Positions 1-9,283 are shown, numbered from the stretch's first letter. The stretch is DNA of 64,000 bases from an uncultured Lachnospiraceae bacterium (GCA_946544235.1 CAMNMC010000116.1:1-64000); one strand, 5' to 3'. Made by a program: numbers and translations. Notes: generated from the letters alone by a model not told the origin.

Positions 1-30
1 TTTTTTTCATTATAAAGATATTTCTAAACT

Positions 31-1026
31 CTATTTAAATATCTCAGTTTTCTTCTCTTCATCAAAATTGATTCTTTCTTTTTCTATAACGAGTGGTCGT
101 TTTTCCATTCGCTTCAGGACTTCTCCGAGATACTCTCCGATAACACCCAGAAATGTAAGAACAATTCCTCCTATAAAAAACATACTTATAAGCATAGGTG
201 CCATACCGGCATTAAAATCATCCCACATTACCAGCTTCATCACCAGGTAAACCACAGCAAACATAAAGCTGACAAATGAAAACAGAAATCCTAAATAAGT
301 TGTAAGTCTCAGTGGTGCTCTGGAAGTATTTACAAGTGAACTTATAGCATAATCCAGATATTTGAAAAATCCATAGCTCGATTTACCATGCTTTCTCACC
401 GGCTGCTCATACGGTATAAACGCCGTGGTAAAGCCAAGCTCTGCTACGAGATGCCTTATGCTTGGTTCAGGCTCTTCAAGTGACTTGATGGTTTCTATAA
501 CCTCCCTGCTGTAAAGTCCGAAACCTGTTACCTGCTCAAAAACAGGAACGTCCGCAAAGCCCTTGATGATCTTATAATACATCTTTCTTGCAAGATACAT
601 TCTCTTCTTCTCTTTGCTTCCCGTTTTCTGCGCAAGGACAACCTGATATCCTTCCTTCCATTTTTCCATAAATTCAGGAATCATTTCCGGCGGATCCTGA
701 AGATCCGAAACAAGTCCGATGCATACATCTCCGGTCATCTGATATTTGGCATGAAGATCCGATCTGAGTGGTCCGTAATTTCTCAGATTACAGATGATCT
801 TGATACGACTGTCTTCCTTCGCATATTCCTTAAGCTTCTTCACCGTACCATCCTTAGAACAGTTATCTGCGAAAATATGCTCATAATCATACTCCGGAAG
901 CTTTGCCATAACTTCTCTTACTCTGGAAATAAGCTCATCAAGATTCTCCTCTTCATTGTAGCACGGAGTAACTATAGATATTTTTATTCTTTTCTCATCT
1001 GTATTACTAGTCATTTCACTATTCAT
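31..1026 (-). CDS. Membrane GT2 glycosyltransferase, GtrB/DPM1-like
   Basis: Family 2 glycosyltransferase that probably transfers a sugar from a nucleotide donor to a lipid carrier such as undecaprenyl phosphate at the inner membrane face. The N-terminal catalytic domain opens with IVTPCYNEEENLDEL (residues 18-32), has a DLQDPP acidic motif at 108-113 and the KHGKSSYGF stretch at 212-220 that is typical of the GtrB/ArnC/DPM1 group. Two C-terminal membrane helices follow (about 242-265 and 275-298). The length of 331 aa is usual for the group. AGGAAAG lies just upstream of the ATG. It is the last gene visible in the minus-strand sugar cluster. The acceptor and sugar cannot be told from sequence. 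Confidence 0.9.
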   Translation of the reverse strand: MNSEMTSNTDEKRIKISIVTPCYNEEENLDELISRVREVMAKLPEYDYEHIFADNCSKDGTVKKLKEYAKEDSRIKIICNLRNYGPLRSDLHAKYQMTGDVCIGLVSDLQDPPEMIPEFMEKWKEGYQVVLAQKTGSKEKKRMYLARKMYYKIIKGFADVPVFEQVTGFGLYSREVIETIKSLEEPEPSIRHLVAELGFTTAFIPYEQPVRKHGKSSYGFFKYLDYAISSLVNTSRAPLRLTTYLGFLFSFVSFMFAVVYLVMKLVMWDDFNAGMAPMLISMFFIGGIVLTFLGVIGEYLGEVLKRMEKRPLVIEKERINFDEEKKTEIFK

Positions 1027-1071
1027 AGTGTCTTTCCTGTATCCTTTTCAATATCATCAGTCTTAAACCTG

Positions 1072-1656
1072 TCAAATATCCCGATCAGCAGAAATTATCC
1101 CTTCAATTATCCCCTTATAACACGCCTGTCCTTCAACCAGATCTTCCGGCTCATGTTCAAACCATTTCAGATATCCATCATCCGTTTCCGAAAGTCCGTG
1201 ATTATCTATCTCATAATCATCCGGCAGCGTGCATTTATAAAGAAATGAAATAAAATGTCCCCTTCTCTGGTACCACATTCTTATCTCGCTTATCTTTACG
1301 GGTTCAGGATCATACTGAACCGTGCATCCAAGCTCAGCCATGGCAGTTTTCTGAAGTCTCTCTTCAAAGGTTTCTTTAAATCGTACTATTCCTCCCGGAA
1401 TATGCCATCCCAGATTTCTTCCGTCATCCCGCCAGGCCAGAAGCGCTTTTCCATTTTTTATAACAAGAAGGTCGACGTTTACCATCGGTGTAAGTGATGA
1501 AACGAAGGAGAAAACCTCAGAAGGAAGTCCTGTTTCCGCTCTCTGTATTGCATCATCAGCCTGCTCATATAAGAGGCTGTAATCTATAACAGCTCTTTCG
1601 CCGGGACACTTTTCATTCCTGTTATCAATATTTATATTTTCATTATTAAGGTCCAT
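1072..1656 (-). CDS. Nudix hydrolase, GDP-mannose mannosyl hydrolase-like
   Basis: Nudix-fold protein of 194 aa. The motif region starts GGIVRFKETFEE (from residue 88) and ends AMAELG, where a standard Nudix box would carry REUXEE. That missing acidic pair is the known signature of GDP-mannose mannosyl hydrolases (Gmm), which release GDP from GDP-hexoses with a glycosidic rather than phosphate cut. The remaining GWHIPGG and WRDDGRNLGWH segments fit Gmm. The N-terminal 55 residues are an extension beyond the core. It lies 45 bp downstream of the GT gene's start side in the glycan cluster, so a housekeeping or salvage role in nucleotide-sugar metabolism is likely. Substrate is inferred only from the motif deviation. 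Confidence 0.82.
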   Translation of the reverse strand: MDLNNENINIDNRNEKCPGERAVIDYSLLYEQADDAIQRAETGLPSEVFSFVSSLTPMVNVDLLVIKNGKALLAWRDDGRNLGWHIPGGIVRFKETFEERLQKTAMAELGCTVQYDPEPVKISEIRMWYQRRGHFISFLYKCTLPDDYEIDNHGLSETDDGYLKWFEHEPEDLVEGQACYKGIIEGIISADRDI

Positions 1657-1704
1657 ACTGCCCGCTTTTCCGAATCATATCAGTCTGATCATATGATATC
1701 CGTG

Positions 1705-2847
1705 TTACATATTTTTCTTACGCATTCCGTCGCTTCCGAGAATAACCCATTCCACATCAGGATATGTCTCGTCCATGATCCTTCCGATCTCATCCGAATA
1801 GCTTCCTGCCATAATGATAACCGCATTAATACCCAGTTCGGTCATCTTACCCGGCGCAACAACCCTGAGATGTGTCCCCGGAGTATACAGATTCTGCTTA
1901 AAGTCAGCTGAATCAAGGACTACCTCCAGATGCTTATCAAGCTCAAGAAGCGCGATCGTTGCCAGAGCCTGATGTCCCGCGCCCCATGCAGCAATCTTAT
2001 ATCCCTTACTCTCACATTCATCAATATATGTATGTATCAGATTATATATCTTCTCTCTCTGCCTTGTCATAGGAGTAAGGTCAAGAAGCTTTCTCTTTCT
2101 GACAACAGCCGAGATGATATAATCATGCCAGATACTTCTGATATCCAGAACCTCAAACCCGCTCAGCTCCAAAGCCGTTTTGAGCGTTGCCTCAGTAAAG
2201 TAAGACAGATGATCCTGAATGAATTCCGAATACAGATTCTGTCTGAGCATCATATCAAAATTCGGAACCTCGACAAGTCCAATTCCATCCTCGGAAAGAT
2301 TTCTTCTGATACCCTTCAGAAAGGAAACAGGTTCCGGGATGTGCTCAAGATAATTCATTATATAAAATGCATCATAAGGTGCTCCCGGGATGTCATATTG
2401 CTCATCCTCGACAAATCCCCTTATCATTCTGAGTCCTGCCTTTTCTGCTTTCTTTACAGACTCCTCTGAATGTTCGAGACCATAGGTATCAGCATTAACC
2501 TCACTCATAATAGCGAGATAGTCACCAAACGCTGCCCCTATCTCAATTATCTTCTTCCCTGATAATCCGTGAGCTTCAACAAACTCACGAAACTGCCTCG
2601 TTCTGAATTCCTTCATTTCACCGGAAACCGCTGTTGCCCTGATAACATCCTTGTAATAGGATACCGGTGCGCCACTGGCCTGAACATGGCCGCAGCCATC
2701 ACACTGATATAAGATGATATCTATGCCTTTCTCTGTTTCCAGTTCAGATTCATCTGGAAAAAACTGTGCACTCTTTGGCATATTATTAAGTTCAAATACC
2801 GGTGCACCTGTCAGTACTGCACCGCATAATCTGCATTTAATACTCAT
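1705..2847 (-). CDS. Class I SAM methyltransferase with zinc-binding and C-methyltransferase domains
   Basis: Three-domain sugar C-methyltransferase architecture. The N-terminus has CRLCG and later CDGCG (two CxxC pairs, the putative zinc-binding domain found in NovU/TylC3-type enzymes). The middle is a Rossmann SAM domain with IIEIGAAFGDYLA. The C-terminal domain contains AAWGAGHQALAT, as in the family's C-methyltransferase C-terminal domain. Characterised relatives methylate carbon 3 of 4-keto-deoxy nucleotide sugars, so a branched-sugar step is likely, which fits the cytidylyltransferase and epimerase nearby. The ATG at 2847 is preferred over 2862 because GGTGA sits at a better distance. 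It ends 48 bp before the Nudix gene. Confidence 0.85.
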   Translation of the reverse strand: MSIKCRLCGAVLTGAPVFELNNMPKSAQFFPDESELETEKGIDIILYQCDGCGHVQASGAPVSYYKDVIRATAVSGEMKEFRTRQFREFVEAHGLSGKKIIEIGAAFGDYLAIMSEVNADTYGLEHSEESVKKAEKAGLRMIRGFVEDEQYDIPGAPYDAFYIMNYLEHIPEPVSFLKGIRRNLSEDGIGLVEVPNFDMMLRQNLYSEFIQDHLSYFTEATLKTALELSGFEVLDIRSIWHDYIISAVVRKRKLLDLTPMTRQREKIYNLIHTYIDECESKGYKIAAWGAGHQALATIALLELDKHLEVVLDSADFKQNLYTPGTHLRVVAPGKMTELGINAVIIMAGSYSDEIGRIMDETYPDVEWVILGSDGMRKKNM

Positions 2848-2880
2848 ATTATCCGTCACCATTTCCTGGCATAATGTCCA

Positions 2881-3816
2881 TTAAATATCCAGGGATTCCA
2901 TGATCTCACGAATCCCGTCTTTAAAAGAATAGTCCTCTTTAAATCCTGTGAGCATAACAAGCTTTGTCGTATCTGCCTGCAGAGACATTAACTTTCCGCC
3001 GGGATACGGTCTTCCGCCTAATACGGGCTCGGTTCCCGGTTTCACGGTATCATACAGCTCCCTAATATAATCTCCCAGAGGCTTATTAACTTTACTTGCA
3101 ACATTGTAGAACTCTCCGTCCTCGCCCATCTCAGCAAGAAGAACTATTGCTTTTGATGCATCAAAGGAATACAGATAATTCCATATCTGTTCGCCCTTTG
3201 TATATGAATTCTCAATACCATCCATAATATTACGGATACTTGTATCGATCATGCTCTCCGTGGCATCTCTCGGTCCGTAAACGCTGAACAGAATAGGCCA
3301 TATATGTCTGATACCATATTCATGGCACAGAAGCCTTGTCATACCTTCGGCGCAGAGCTTTGCCATACCGTACCCATTTACCGGGAGCTTCGGATTATTT
3401 TCCGAACAGGCTCCTTCCACCGGTCCGTATTCAGCCTGAGAACCGGTCATTACAAATGTTCCGCATCCCAGTCTGTGACACAATTCAACCGCATCAAGCG
3501 CATAGGTAGTATTCATATTCTGCATCCTGAAATTATTTCTGTTGGCAACCTTTTCCTTACCCTTTGAGCCCTCCCATGCAAGATGGAAAAATGCATCATA
3601 CTCACGATCACTCAGCTGATCGTCAATACTGTCATACTCTTCAAGGCCGCACCAGACTATCCGAAGTTTTTCATGCTCCGGCAGATATTTTGCCCTTATC
3701 GAGTTCTTTCTGACAAGCGCCGTCACCTCAACACCCTTATCAAGAAGGTATCGGATCAATGCGTTTCCTGTCACACCGGTGCCACCGGTAACAATTGCCG
3801 ACTTTATTTCAATCAC
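2881..3816 (-). CDS. NAD-dependent epimerase/dehydratase (extended SDR)
   Basis: Extended short-chain dehydrogenase of 311 aa acting on a nucleotide sugar. The N-terminal Rossmann motif is TGGTGVTG (residues 10-17), followed by a TGSQAEYGP segment (124-132) and the catalytic YGMAK (149-153, the YxxxK pair). The GTG start at 3816 has AGGAG seven bases upstream. It is tightly linked (18-34 bp) to the methyltransferase and is a natural partner as 4-epimerase, reductase or 4-ketoreductase of a CDP- or other NDP-sugar. The exact reaction cannot be assigned from the sequence. Confidence 0.87.
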   Translation of the reverse strand: MIEIKSAIVTGGTGVTGNALIRYLLDKGVEVTALVRKNSIRAKYLPEHEKLRIVWCGLEEYDSIDDQLSDREYDAFFHLAWEGSKGKEKVANRNNFRMQNMNTTYALDAVELCHRLGCGTFVMTGSQAEYGPVEGACSENNPKLPVNGYGMAKLCAEGMTRLLCHEYGIRHIWPILFSVYGPRDATESMIDTSIRNIMDGIENSYTKGEQIWNYLYSFDASKAIVLLAEMGEDGEFYNVASKVNKPLGDYIRELYDTVKPGTEPVLGGRPYPGGKLMSLQADTTKLVMLTGFKEDYSFKDGIREIMESLDI

Positions 3817-3857
3817 AACATTACTCCTGATTTCTCCAAACGCTTCAATTCCGGTTA

Positions 3858-4931
3858 TTACAGATTCAGCCAGTATGGCTTAAGAGTTCTGTCTTCTTCA
3901 GAGAATACTTCATCACATGGCACAGGAACATCCTTCCTGTCGTAAATATGTGGTTCAATATGCTTCTTGATGAAATTCATATCCTCTGCGATCAGGCAGG
4001 TATCAACATGCTCACCAAAATATTTGATATCAAGTCCTCTCTGAATGATATCCTTAAGCGGTGTGTCAAGGATATTTCCGATAGAAGTATGAATATACGG
4101 ACATGGCTGAACATCACCGAATCTTGTTACGGTAATGAAGCCCTTAACACCGATACATCCCATATCAAGCTCATAGGCCGGAGTGAGATGCGTACATACT
4201 CTGTATTTCTGCTCCAGCTCATGCATATAGGCAAAATCTTCCTTCTTAACAAGGTTATCATAATGTCTTGCCCACGCGCCAACCGGCTTAGCATATGAAA
4301 CAAATACCATAAGTCCCATTCCATTGAAATACTCAAGGAAATTCTTGAATTCATCAGAATAAAGTCTTGGTCTGTCAACAACAGTCTGAATATAGAGAGG
4401 AAGCCCTATTCTCTGGCACTCCTTGATGCCTTCGATTGCATGATCATATGCTCCCTTAAGTCCTCTGAAAGCATCATGAGCTTCTGCATCAAGGCTGTCG
4501 ATACTGAGTTGCATTCTGTCGATGCCTATCTCCTTCAGATGCTCTGCCTTCTTCGCAAGAAGAAATCCGTTTGTATCACAGTTGATGTAGAATCTGTCCG
4601 GGCCGATTGCCTTAACAACATCATCAAGATCCGGAAATACAGTCGGCTCACCGCCACTGATAACAAATCTTGCAAGGCCCATCTCATCAGCCTGATCTGC
4701 AAGTCTTCCAACATCTGCAGGAGTGATCTTTCTGTCTTTTCTTCCCTGGAATTCCTTTATTGAGCAATGCTCACATTTCATATTGCAGATATAATCATAC
4801 TGCAGCTGAATTATGGCTATACTCTCTCCACGCTCATATTTTTCTTTAAACTTAACAACCTTTTCATATACTCTTGGTTTCTTTTCTTTTAAATAATTTC
4901 TTCCTGCCTGTTCATTTGTATTAAGTGCCAT
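3858..4931 (-). CDS. Radical SAM protein with SPASM/twitch-like C-terminus
   Basis: Radical SAM enzyme of 357 aa. The CxxxCxxC iron-sulfur motif is CNMKCEHC (Cys49, Cys53, Cys56). The GGEPTVFPDL stretch is the SAM-binding GGE motif. The C-terminal part has more cysteines (DMGCIG, QPCPYIHTSIGNI, DTCLIAED) in the SPASM or twitch style, which would bind auxiliary clusters. Such proteins modify peptides or perform dehydrogenation or epimerisation of sugars and alcohols. Here it sits inside a nucleotide-sugar cluster, so a sugar or alditol substrate is more likely than a peptide. No precursor peptide gene is visible nearby. GAGGATATA precedes the ATG. Confidence 0.85.
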   Translation of the reverse strand: MALNTNEQAGRNYLKEKKPRVYEKVVKFKEKYERGESIAIIQLQYDYICNMKCEHCSIKEFQGRKDRKITPADVGRLADQADEMGLARFVISGGEPTVFPDLDDVVKAIGPDRFYINCDTNGFLLAKKAEHLKEIGIDRMQLSIDSLDAEAHDAFRGLKGAYDHAIEGIKECQRIGLPLYIQTVVDRPRLYSDEFKNFLEYFNGMGLMVFVSYAKPVGAWARHYDNLVKKEDFAYMHELEQKYRVCTHLTPAYELDMGCIGVKGFITVTRFGDVQPCPYIHTSIGNILDTPLKDIIQRGLDIKYFGEHVDTCLIAEDMNFIKKHIEPHIYDRKDVPVPCDEVFSEEDRTLKPYWLNL

Positions 4932-5026
4932 TATATCCTCCGTAAAATCCTGTTATTTTTTTAGTTCACCTGATAATCTCAAATAAACTGTCTATATTCT
5001 CTTAGCAAAAATCTCGTTTTCTGTAA

Positions 5027-6559
5027 TCAATTAAGCTGATATTTTTCTACCATATCCGCCGTAATATAAACCTTGGTCTTTCTCGGATTTACAAACTCAC
5101 TCTGCTTCTCATAGAATGAATCATCCTTGTAATGAGTAGTTGAAACCTCTTCGAAAACACAGCCCTCTTCAGAACTGAAGCTGTGATTTGCATTTCTGTG
5201 CACCGTCATGCTCTCGCCCTTCTTCATATGCTTCTTAACACCATCACATTCAACATCAAGAGAGCCGTAAAGGATTGTAAAGGTTTCCTCTTTCTGCTTA
5301 TGCAGATGTACAGGATGTGACTGTCCCGGAAGAACCACAAGAAGCTTCTTGCAGTATTCTCTGTTAATACAGTCAATAAGTGTAACTCCCGTTTCTTCAA
5401 AGTTATCTATTCCATAGTGATGCGATATCTCGCACTTGCTGTCCACAGGAATGGTAACGTTGCTCTTTTTCAGAACATGCATAACCTTCCTCACCATTTC
5501 GGAAACTCTGTCATAGCAGTCAGTTATCGAAATATTACCAAGGTAGATTGGCTGATCCTTTTTGATCTCCTTATCCGTGACATTCATCCTTGAATACTTT
5601 GAAAGATTCTTGGTAAGAAGCTGACCCTTTTCGCACGGGAATGCATAATAGGTATTGTCAGGATTAAGCTCCTCACCCGGAGCCAGGTCACGCTTCGCAA
5701 ATACGCCTCTTTGGAGATTTGCAAGATCGCTCTGTTCCTTCTCAAGAGATTTATATCTTTCACCGAGAACACCGCACATAACAAAAGCATCATAGGCTGT
5801 CTTAACCCATTCCTTAACCTGTTCAGGATTTGCAGAATAACCGTTCAGGGTTATCGTATCCGTAGGAACACCGACATGCTTTTCAAATATTCTTGCGTTC
5901 TTGGCAACCGCCATCTTAACAGGCTCCATGTTCCATGGATCCTCATGCGTAGAAAAACCGATGATATGTGTCGGAAACTTCTGCTTCAGAAAATCTATCT
6001 GATTCAGCTGAAGGTGATCGTTCGGTGTAGGATATTCAGCTACACAATGCATGATTGCAAGATTGATATTTCTGTGTTCAAAGAAGGAAATAACCTTATC
6101 AATATCCTCTGTCACAGCTCCAGCTGTTGATGCGATTACCGGCATCTCTGTTTTTGCTATCGCCTCAAGCAGCGGCCAGTCATTAAACGAGCAGCTTGCG
6201 ATCTTGATCACATCATATCCCTGCTCAGCTATCCTTCCGACCGAAACCTCATCGAAACCGGTGCAGATAGTAAACATATTTTCATCTTCAACAGCTTTTT
6301 TCAGTTCAAGGAACTGCTCCTGAGTAAGACGTGTGTCCTTAAATCTCTTAACATTCTTCACATCGTCTCTGTCTCGATAATCAGGTCTGATAAAGGTATC
6401 AAGATCTCTGTACTGGAATTTGAAGGCAAAATCAAAGCTCTCTCTGTAATCCTTTACGGCTTCTGCCATCTCCCTGATTATTCTCTTTCCATGCTCTACA
6501 CTCCCTTGATGGTTATTTGCCATCTCAAATATAAATAACGGTTTATCATATAATGCCAT
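5027..6559 (-). CDS. NeuB-like sialic/nonulosonic acid synthase fused to a cupin domain
   Basis: Two-part enzyme of 510 aa. Residues 1 to about 260 are a NeuB-type TIM barrel that condenses phosphoenolpyruvate with an N-acetylhexosamine or other aldose (FIFEMANNHQGSVEHGKRI at the start, FSTHEDPWN and IFEKHVGVP later). About 275-345 is a SAF (antifreeze-like) domain, RGVFAKRDLAPGEEL. A C-terminal cupin (about 400-480) follows, with HPVHLHKQKEETFTILYG. Ordinary NeuB is about 340-350 aa, so the cupin adds some 150 residues. GGAGGGG precedes the ATG. No NeuA or NeuC is adjacent, so the activated product is unknown. Confidence 0.88.
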   Translation of the reverse strand: MALYDKPLFIFEMANNHQGSVEHGKRIIREMAEAVKDYRESFDFAFKFQYRDLDTFIRPDYRDRDDVKNVKRFKDTRLTQEQFLELKKAVEDENMFTICTGFDEVSVGRIAEQGYDVIKIASCSFNDWPLLEAIAKTEMPVIASTAGAVTEDIDKVISFFEHRNINLAIMHCVAEYPTPNDHLQLNQIDFLKQKFPTHIIGFSTHEDPWNMEPVKMAVAKNARIFEKHVGVPTDTITLNGYSANPEQVKEWVKTAYDAFVMCGVLGERYKSLEKEQSDLANLQRGVFAKRDLAPGEELNPDNTYYAFPCEKGQLLTKNLSKYSRMNVTDKEIKKDQPIYLGNISITDCYDRVSEMVRKVMHVLKKSNVTIPVDSKCEISHHYGIDNFEETGVTLIDCINREYCKKLLVVLPGQSHPVHLHKQKEETFTILYGSLDVECDGVKKHMKKGESMTVHRNANHSFSSEEGCVFEEVSTTHYKDDSFYEKQSEFVNPRKTKVYITADMVEKYQLN

Positions 6560-6719
6560 TTTTAACCCCTCCGTTTACGTATTTTATTTATATCAGCATA
6601 AAGATCATCTTTATCCATCTGATAACCAATGATTTCCTTCTGTATTTAACGATTTATGCTTTTCCCTGTGACTGTCTCATACCGGTGATCGTCTATCTCT
6701 GTAACGATTTTCTGCCCGG

Positions 6720-8501
6720 TCACTGCTTCATAAAAGTCATGATCTCTTCAAGCTCATCTGAGGAAAGGAACGGATACGGATTCTCAAGTACCGCCGATTC
6801 CCTCTTTCCGGTTTCAGGATTAACACTGGAGATACATTTCGGAATCTCATCAAAATACAGTGATCCTCTGATCTCGCAAATAACCGGTCCCTCTGTCTGC
6901 ATAACCTTTTTAACGGTATCTGCTATCTCAGATTCATTCTCGATCTTAAAGAATGGTATCTGATATGCATCAGCTATACGTCCGGTGTCCGGCATGAAGA
7001 GCCCGCTCTTTTCATTACTTCCGACATAAAAGCTGTCGAAATTCCTGTCCTGCATAGTCGTAATAGCCGCATATCCACGGTTGTCGAAGATAAACATCTT
7101 GGCATCCACTCCGTAGGCCTTGATGGTCTCAAGCTCCTGTATATTCAGCTGAAGGCTTCCGTCACCCTCGATAACAACAACTCTTTTTCCGCTCTGGAAA
7201 TACGCTCCCACTGCAGAAGGTATGGCAAATCCCATTGAACCCATTCCCATTGATGAAATGGTCTTCTGTCCCTTCTTATGTTTGAAAGCAATATGTCCTG
7301 CCGTATTACATCTGCTGGTAGATGATATTACGATAACATCATCCTCTTTGCAGTTCTCGGAAATACTCATTGTCACCTGATACAGATCCACAAATTCCGT
7401 TTTATCCTGTTTCTCCTTAAGTATAGGGAATCTCTCCTTGATCGCGTTGCAGGAAGCGATCCATTTCGACAGATCACTGTTCCAGCCGGTGATAGCCGGT
7501 TCAGCCAGAAGCTTCTCAAGGAATACTCCCACATCGCATGTAACACCGATCTTACCCGGCATATTAAGTTTATTTATCTCATTCTCGTCTGTATCAACGA
7601 TCATCCTCTTTGCATTAAATGCAAAGTGTTCCTCGTTGAAAGCCGTTATCATATTATCCAGACGGCTTCCCAGAACAAGAAGCGCATCACAGTTCTGCAC
7701 AATGATATTTGAATATCTTGGTGCCTGAAGTCCCGGACTTCCGTAAAAGCCCTCCTCATCAAAGCCCATAAGATCCTGCACTCTCCAGGTCGTTACAACC
7801 GGGATTTTTGTCAGCCTGACAAGCTCTTTGACCTTATCATACGCGCCCGCTGCAACCGCACCCTGTCCGACAAGTAAAAGCGGTCTCTTTGCACCGGCAA
7901 GTACCTTTGCTATTTCTTTCACGATCTCATCAGAAGGTACTACGTCATCCTCTTCAGGAGTATATCCTTCAAGTTCCTCCGGACTAATTTCAGCCGCCTG
8001 AATATCCAGCGGGATATCCAGCCAGACCGGACCCTTTCTGCCATGAGTAGCTATATAATAAGCCTTCTCAAGTTCATATCTTATCCTGCCGGCATCGGTA
8101 ACAAGAACTGCATATTTAGTAACCGGTTTTGCCATGGAAATAATATCGTTTTCCTGTGCGCCAAACTGCCTTACATTTCTTAAGGATGCAAAATCCGCTG
8201 TCTTCACCTGACCTGTAATATAGATCTCCGGTGTAGAATCAACATAAGCAGCCGCACAGCCCGTGAGTGTATTTGTACCTCCCGGTCCGGTCGTTGCAAG
8301 GCATACAGCAGGCTGTTCATCATACATTGTCGCGGCCTGTGCTGCGATCGCCGCAGCCTGTTCATGATGGCAGCAGATATATTTTATACCGCTTCTTCCG
8401 AGAGAATCCACAAGATGCATGATTCCTCCCCCTGAAAGCATAAATACATTTCTGACGCCCTTATTCTTTAAAAATTCAAATACATAATCCGATAATTTCA
8501 T
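6720..8501 (-). CDS. TPP-dependent acetolactate synthase-like enzyme
   Basis: Thiamine-pyrophosphate enzyme of 593 aa with the three-domain layout of acetolactate synthase and YerE. The catalytic glutamate region is CCHHEQAAAIAAQA near residue 47, and the C-terminal TPP/Mg motif begins GDGSLQLN and ends DNRG. The middle FAD-like domain is present. Biosynthetic acetolactate synthase would normally sit with ilv genes and a small regulatory subunit, and neither is here. It starts two bases after the cytidylyltransferase stop, so the two are translationally coupled. In Yersinia, YerE adds a two-carbon unit from pyruvate to a CDP-keto sugar, and that is the most attractive parallel, though unproven. 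Confidence 0.85.
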   Translation of the reverse strand: MKLSDYVFEFLKNKGVRNVFMLSGGGIMHLVDSLGRSGIKYICCHHEQAAAIAAQAATMYDEQPAVCLATTGPGGTNTLTGCAAAYVDSTPEIYITGQVKTADFASLRNVRQFGAQENDIISMAKPVTKYAVLVTDAGRIRYELEKAYYIATHGRKGPVWLDIPLDIQAAEISPEELEGYTPEEDDVVPSDEIVKEIAKVLAGAKRPLLLVGQGAVAAGAYDKVKELVRLTKIPVVTTWRVQDLMGFDEEGFYGSPGLQAPRYSNIIVQNCDALLVLGSRLDNMITAFNEEHFAFNAKRMIVDTDENEINKLNMPGKIGVTCDVGVFLEKLLAEPAITGWNSDLSKWIASCNAIKERFPILKEKQDKTEFVDLYQVTMSISENCKEDDVIVISSTSRCNTAGHIAFKHKKGQKTISSMGMGSMGFAIPSAVGAYFQSGKRVVVIEGDGSLQLNIQELETIKAYGVDAKMFIFDNRGYAAITTMQDRNFDSFYVGSNEKSGLFMPDTGRIADAYQIPFFKIENESEIADTVKKVMQTEGPVICEIRGSLYFDEIPKCISSVNPETGKRESAVLENPYPFLSSDELEEIMTFMKQ

Positions 8502-8503
8502 AT

Positions 8504-9283
8504 TTATTCATCCCACTTCTTCCACGGAGCATTTCCCTCCGCCCATATTTTTTCCAGCACATCCTTCTCTCTCTTTGTGTCCATGCACTGCCAGAAACCG
8601 CTGTGCTTATAGGACATCAGCTGACCCTCGTCAGCGAGACGAGAAAGTGTGTCGCGCTCGAGGACAGTTTCGTCACCGTCGATGTAATCAAAAACCGAAG
8701 GTTCGAAAACCATATAGCCCGCATTGATCGGGCTGCCGTCGATGGCACTCTTCTCTCTGAAGGAACGGACTGCATTGTCGCCGCCGATCTCAAGAACCCC
8801 CTTCTGCTGCTCGATGATAACGGAGGTCAGGGTTGCGATCTTGCCATGATCCTCATGAAACTTCAGAAGCTCGTTCATATCAACATCGCAGACACCATCA
8901 CCGTAGGTCATCATAAATCTCTCATCACCGACATATTTCTGTATACGCTTGATACGCCCGCCGGTCATGGTGTAGAGACCTGTATTTACAACCGTTACCT
9001 TCCACGGCTCGGTATGCTTGTCGTGGATTATCATTTTGTTGCCTTCCGTAAAATCGAAGGTTATATCCGAGGTATGCAGGAAATAATCCGCAAACCATTC
9101 CTTCACCACGTGCTGCTTATAGCCCGCGCACACGATGAAATCATTAAACCCATAATATGAATACTCCTTCATTATATGCCAGAGTATCGGCATTCCACCT
9201 ATCTTGATCATCGGCTTCGGGACATATTCCGATTCCTCGGATATTCTGGTTCCGAAACCTCCTGCAAGTAATACTACCTTCAT
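8504..9283 (-). CDS. rfbF: Glucose-1-phosphate cytidylyltransferase
   Basis: Nucleotidyltransferase of 259 aa that makes CDP-glucose from CTP and glucose-1-phosphate. It carries VLLAGGFGTRISEES at the N-terminus, then PKPMIKIGG, and MTYGDGVCDVD in the metal-binding region, all as in RfbF/DdhA. Length is normal for the family. It is the first gene of the glycan operon and would commit glucose to the CDP-deoxysugar path. The usual next gene, CDP-glucose 4,6-dehydratase (rfbG), is not in the window. AAGGG lies eight bases before the ATG. Confidence 0.93.
   Translation of the reverse strand: MKVVLLAGGFGTRISEESEYVPKPMIKIGGMPILWHIMKEYSYYGFNDFIVCAGYKQHVVKEWFADYFLHTSDITFDFTEGNKMIIHDKHTEPWKVTVVNTGLYTMTGGRIKRIQKYVGDERFMMTYGDGVCDVDMNELLKFHEDHGKIATLTSVIIEQQKGVLEIGGDNAVRSFREKSAIDGSPINAGYMVFEPSVFDYIDGDETVLERDTLSRLADEGQLMSYKHSGFWQCMDTKREKDVLEKIWAEGNAPWKKWDE

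Noticed and set aside
6720-8501. Branched-chain amino acid IlvB
   Set aside because: No ilv neighbours or regulatory subunit; it is coupled to a sugar cytidylyltransferase.
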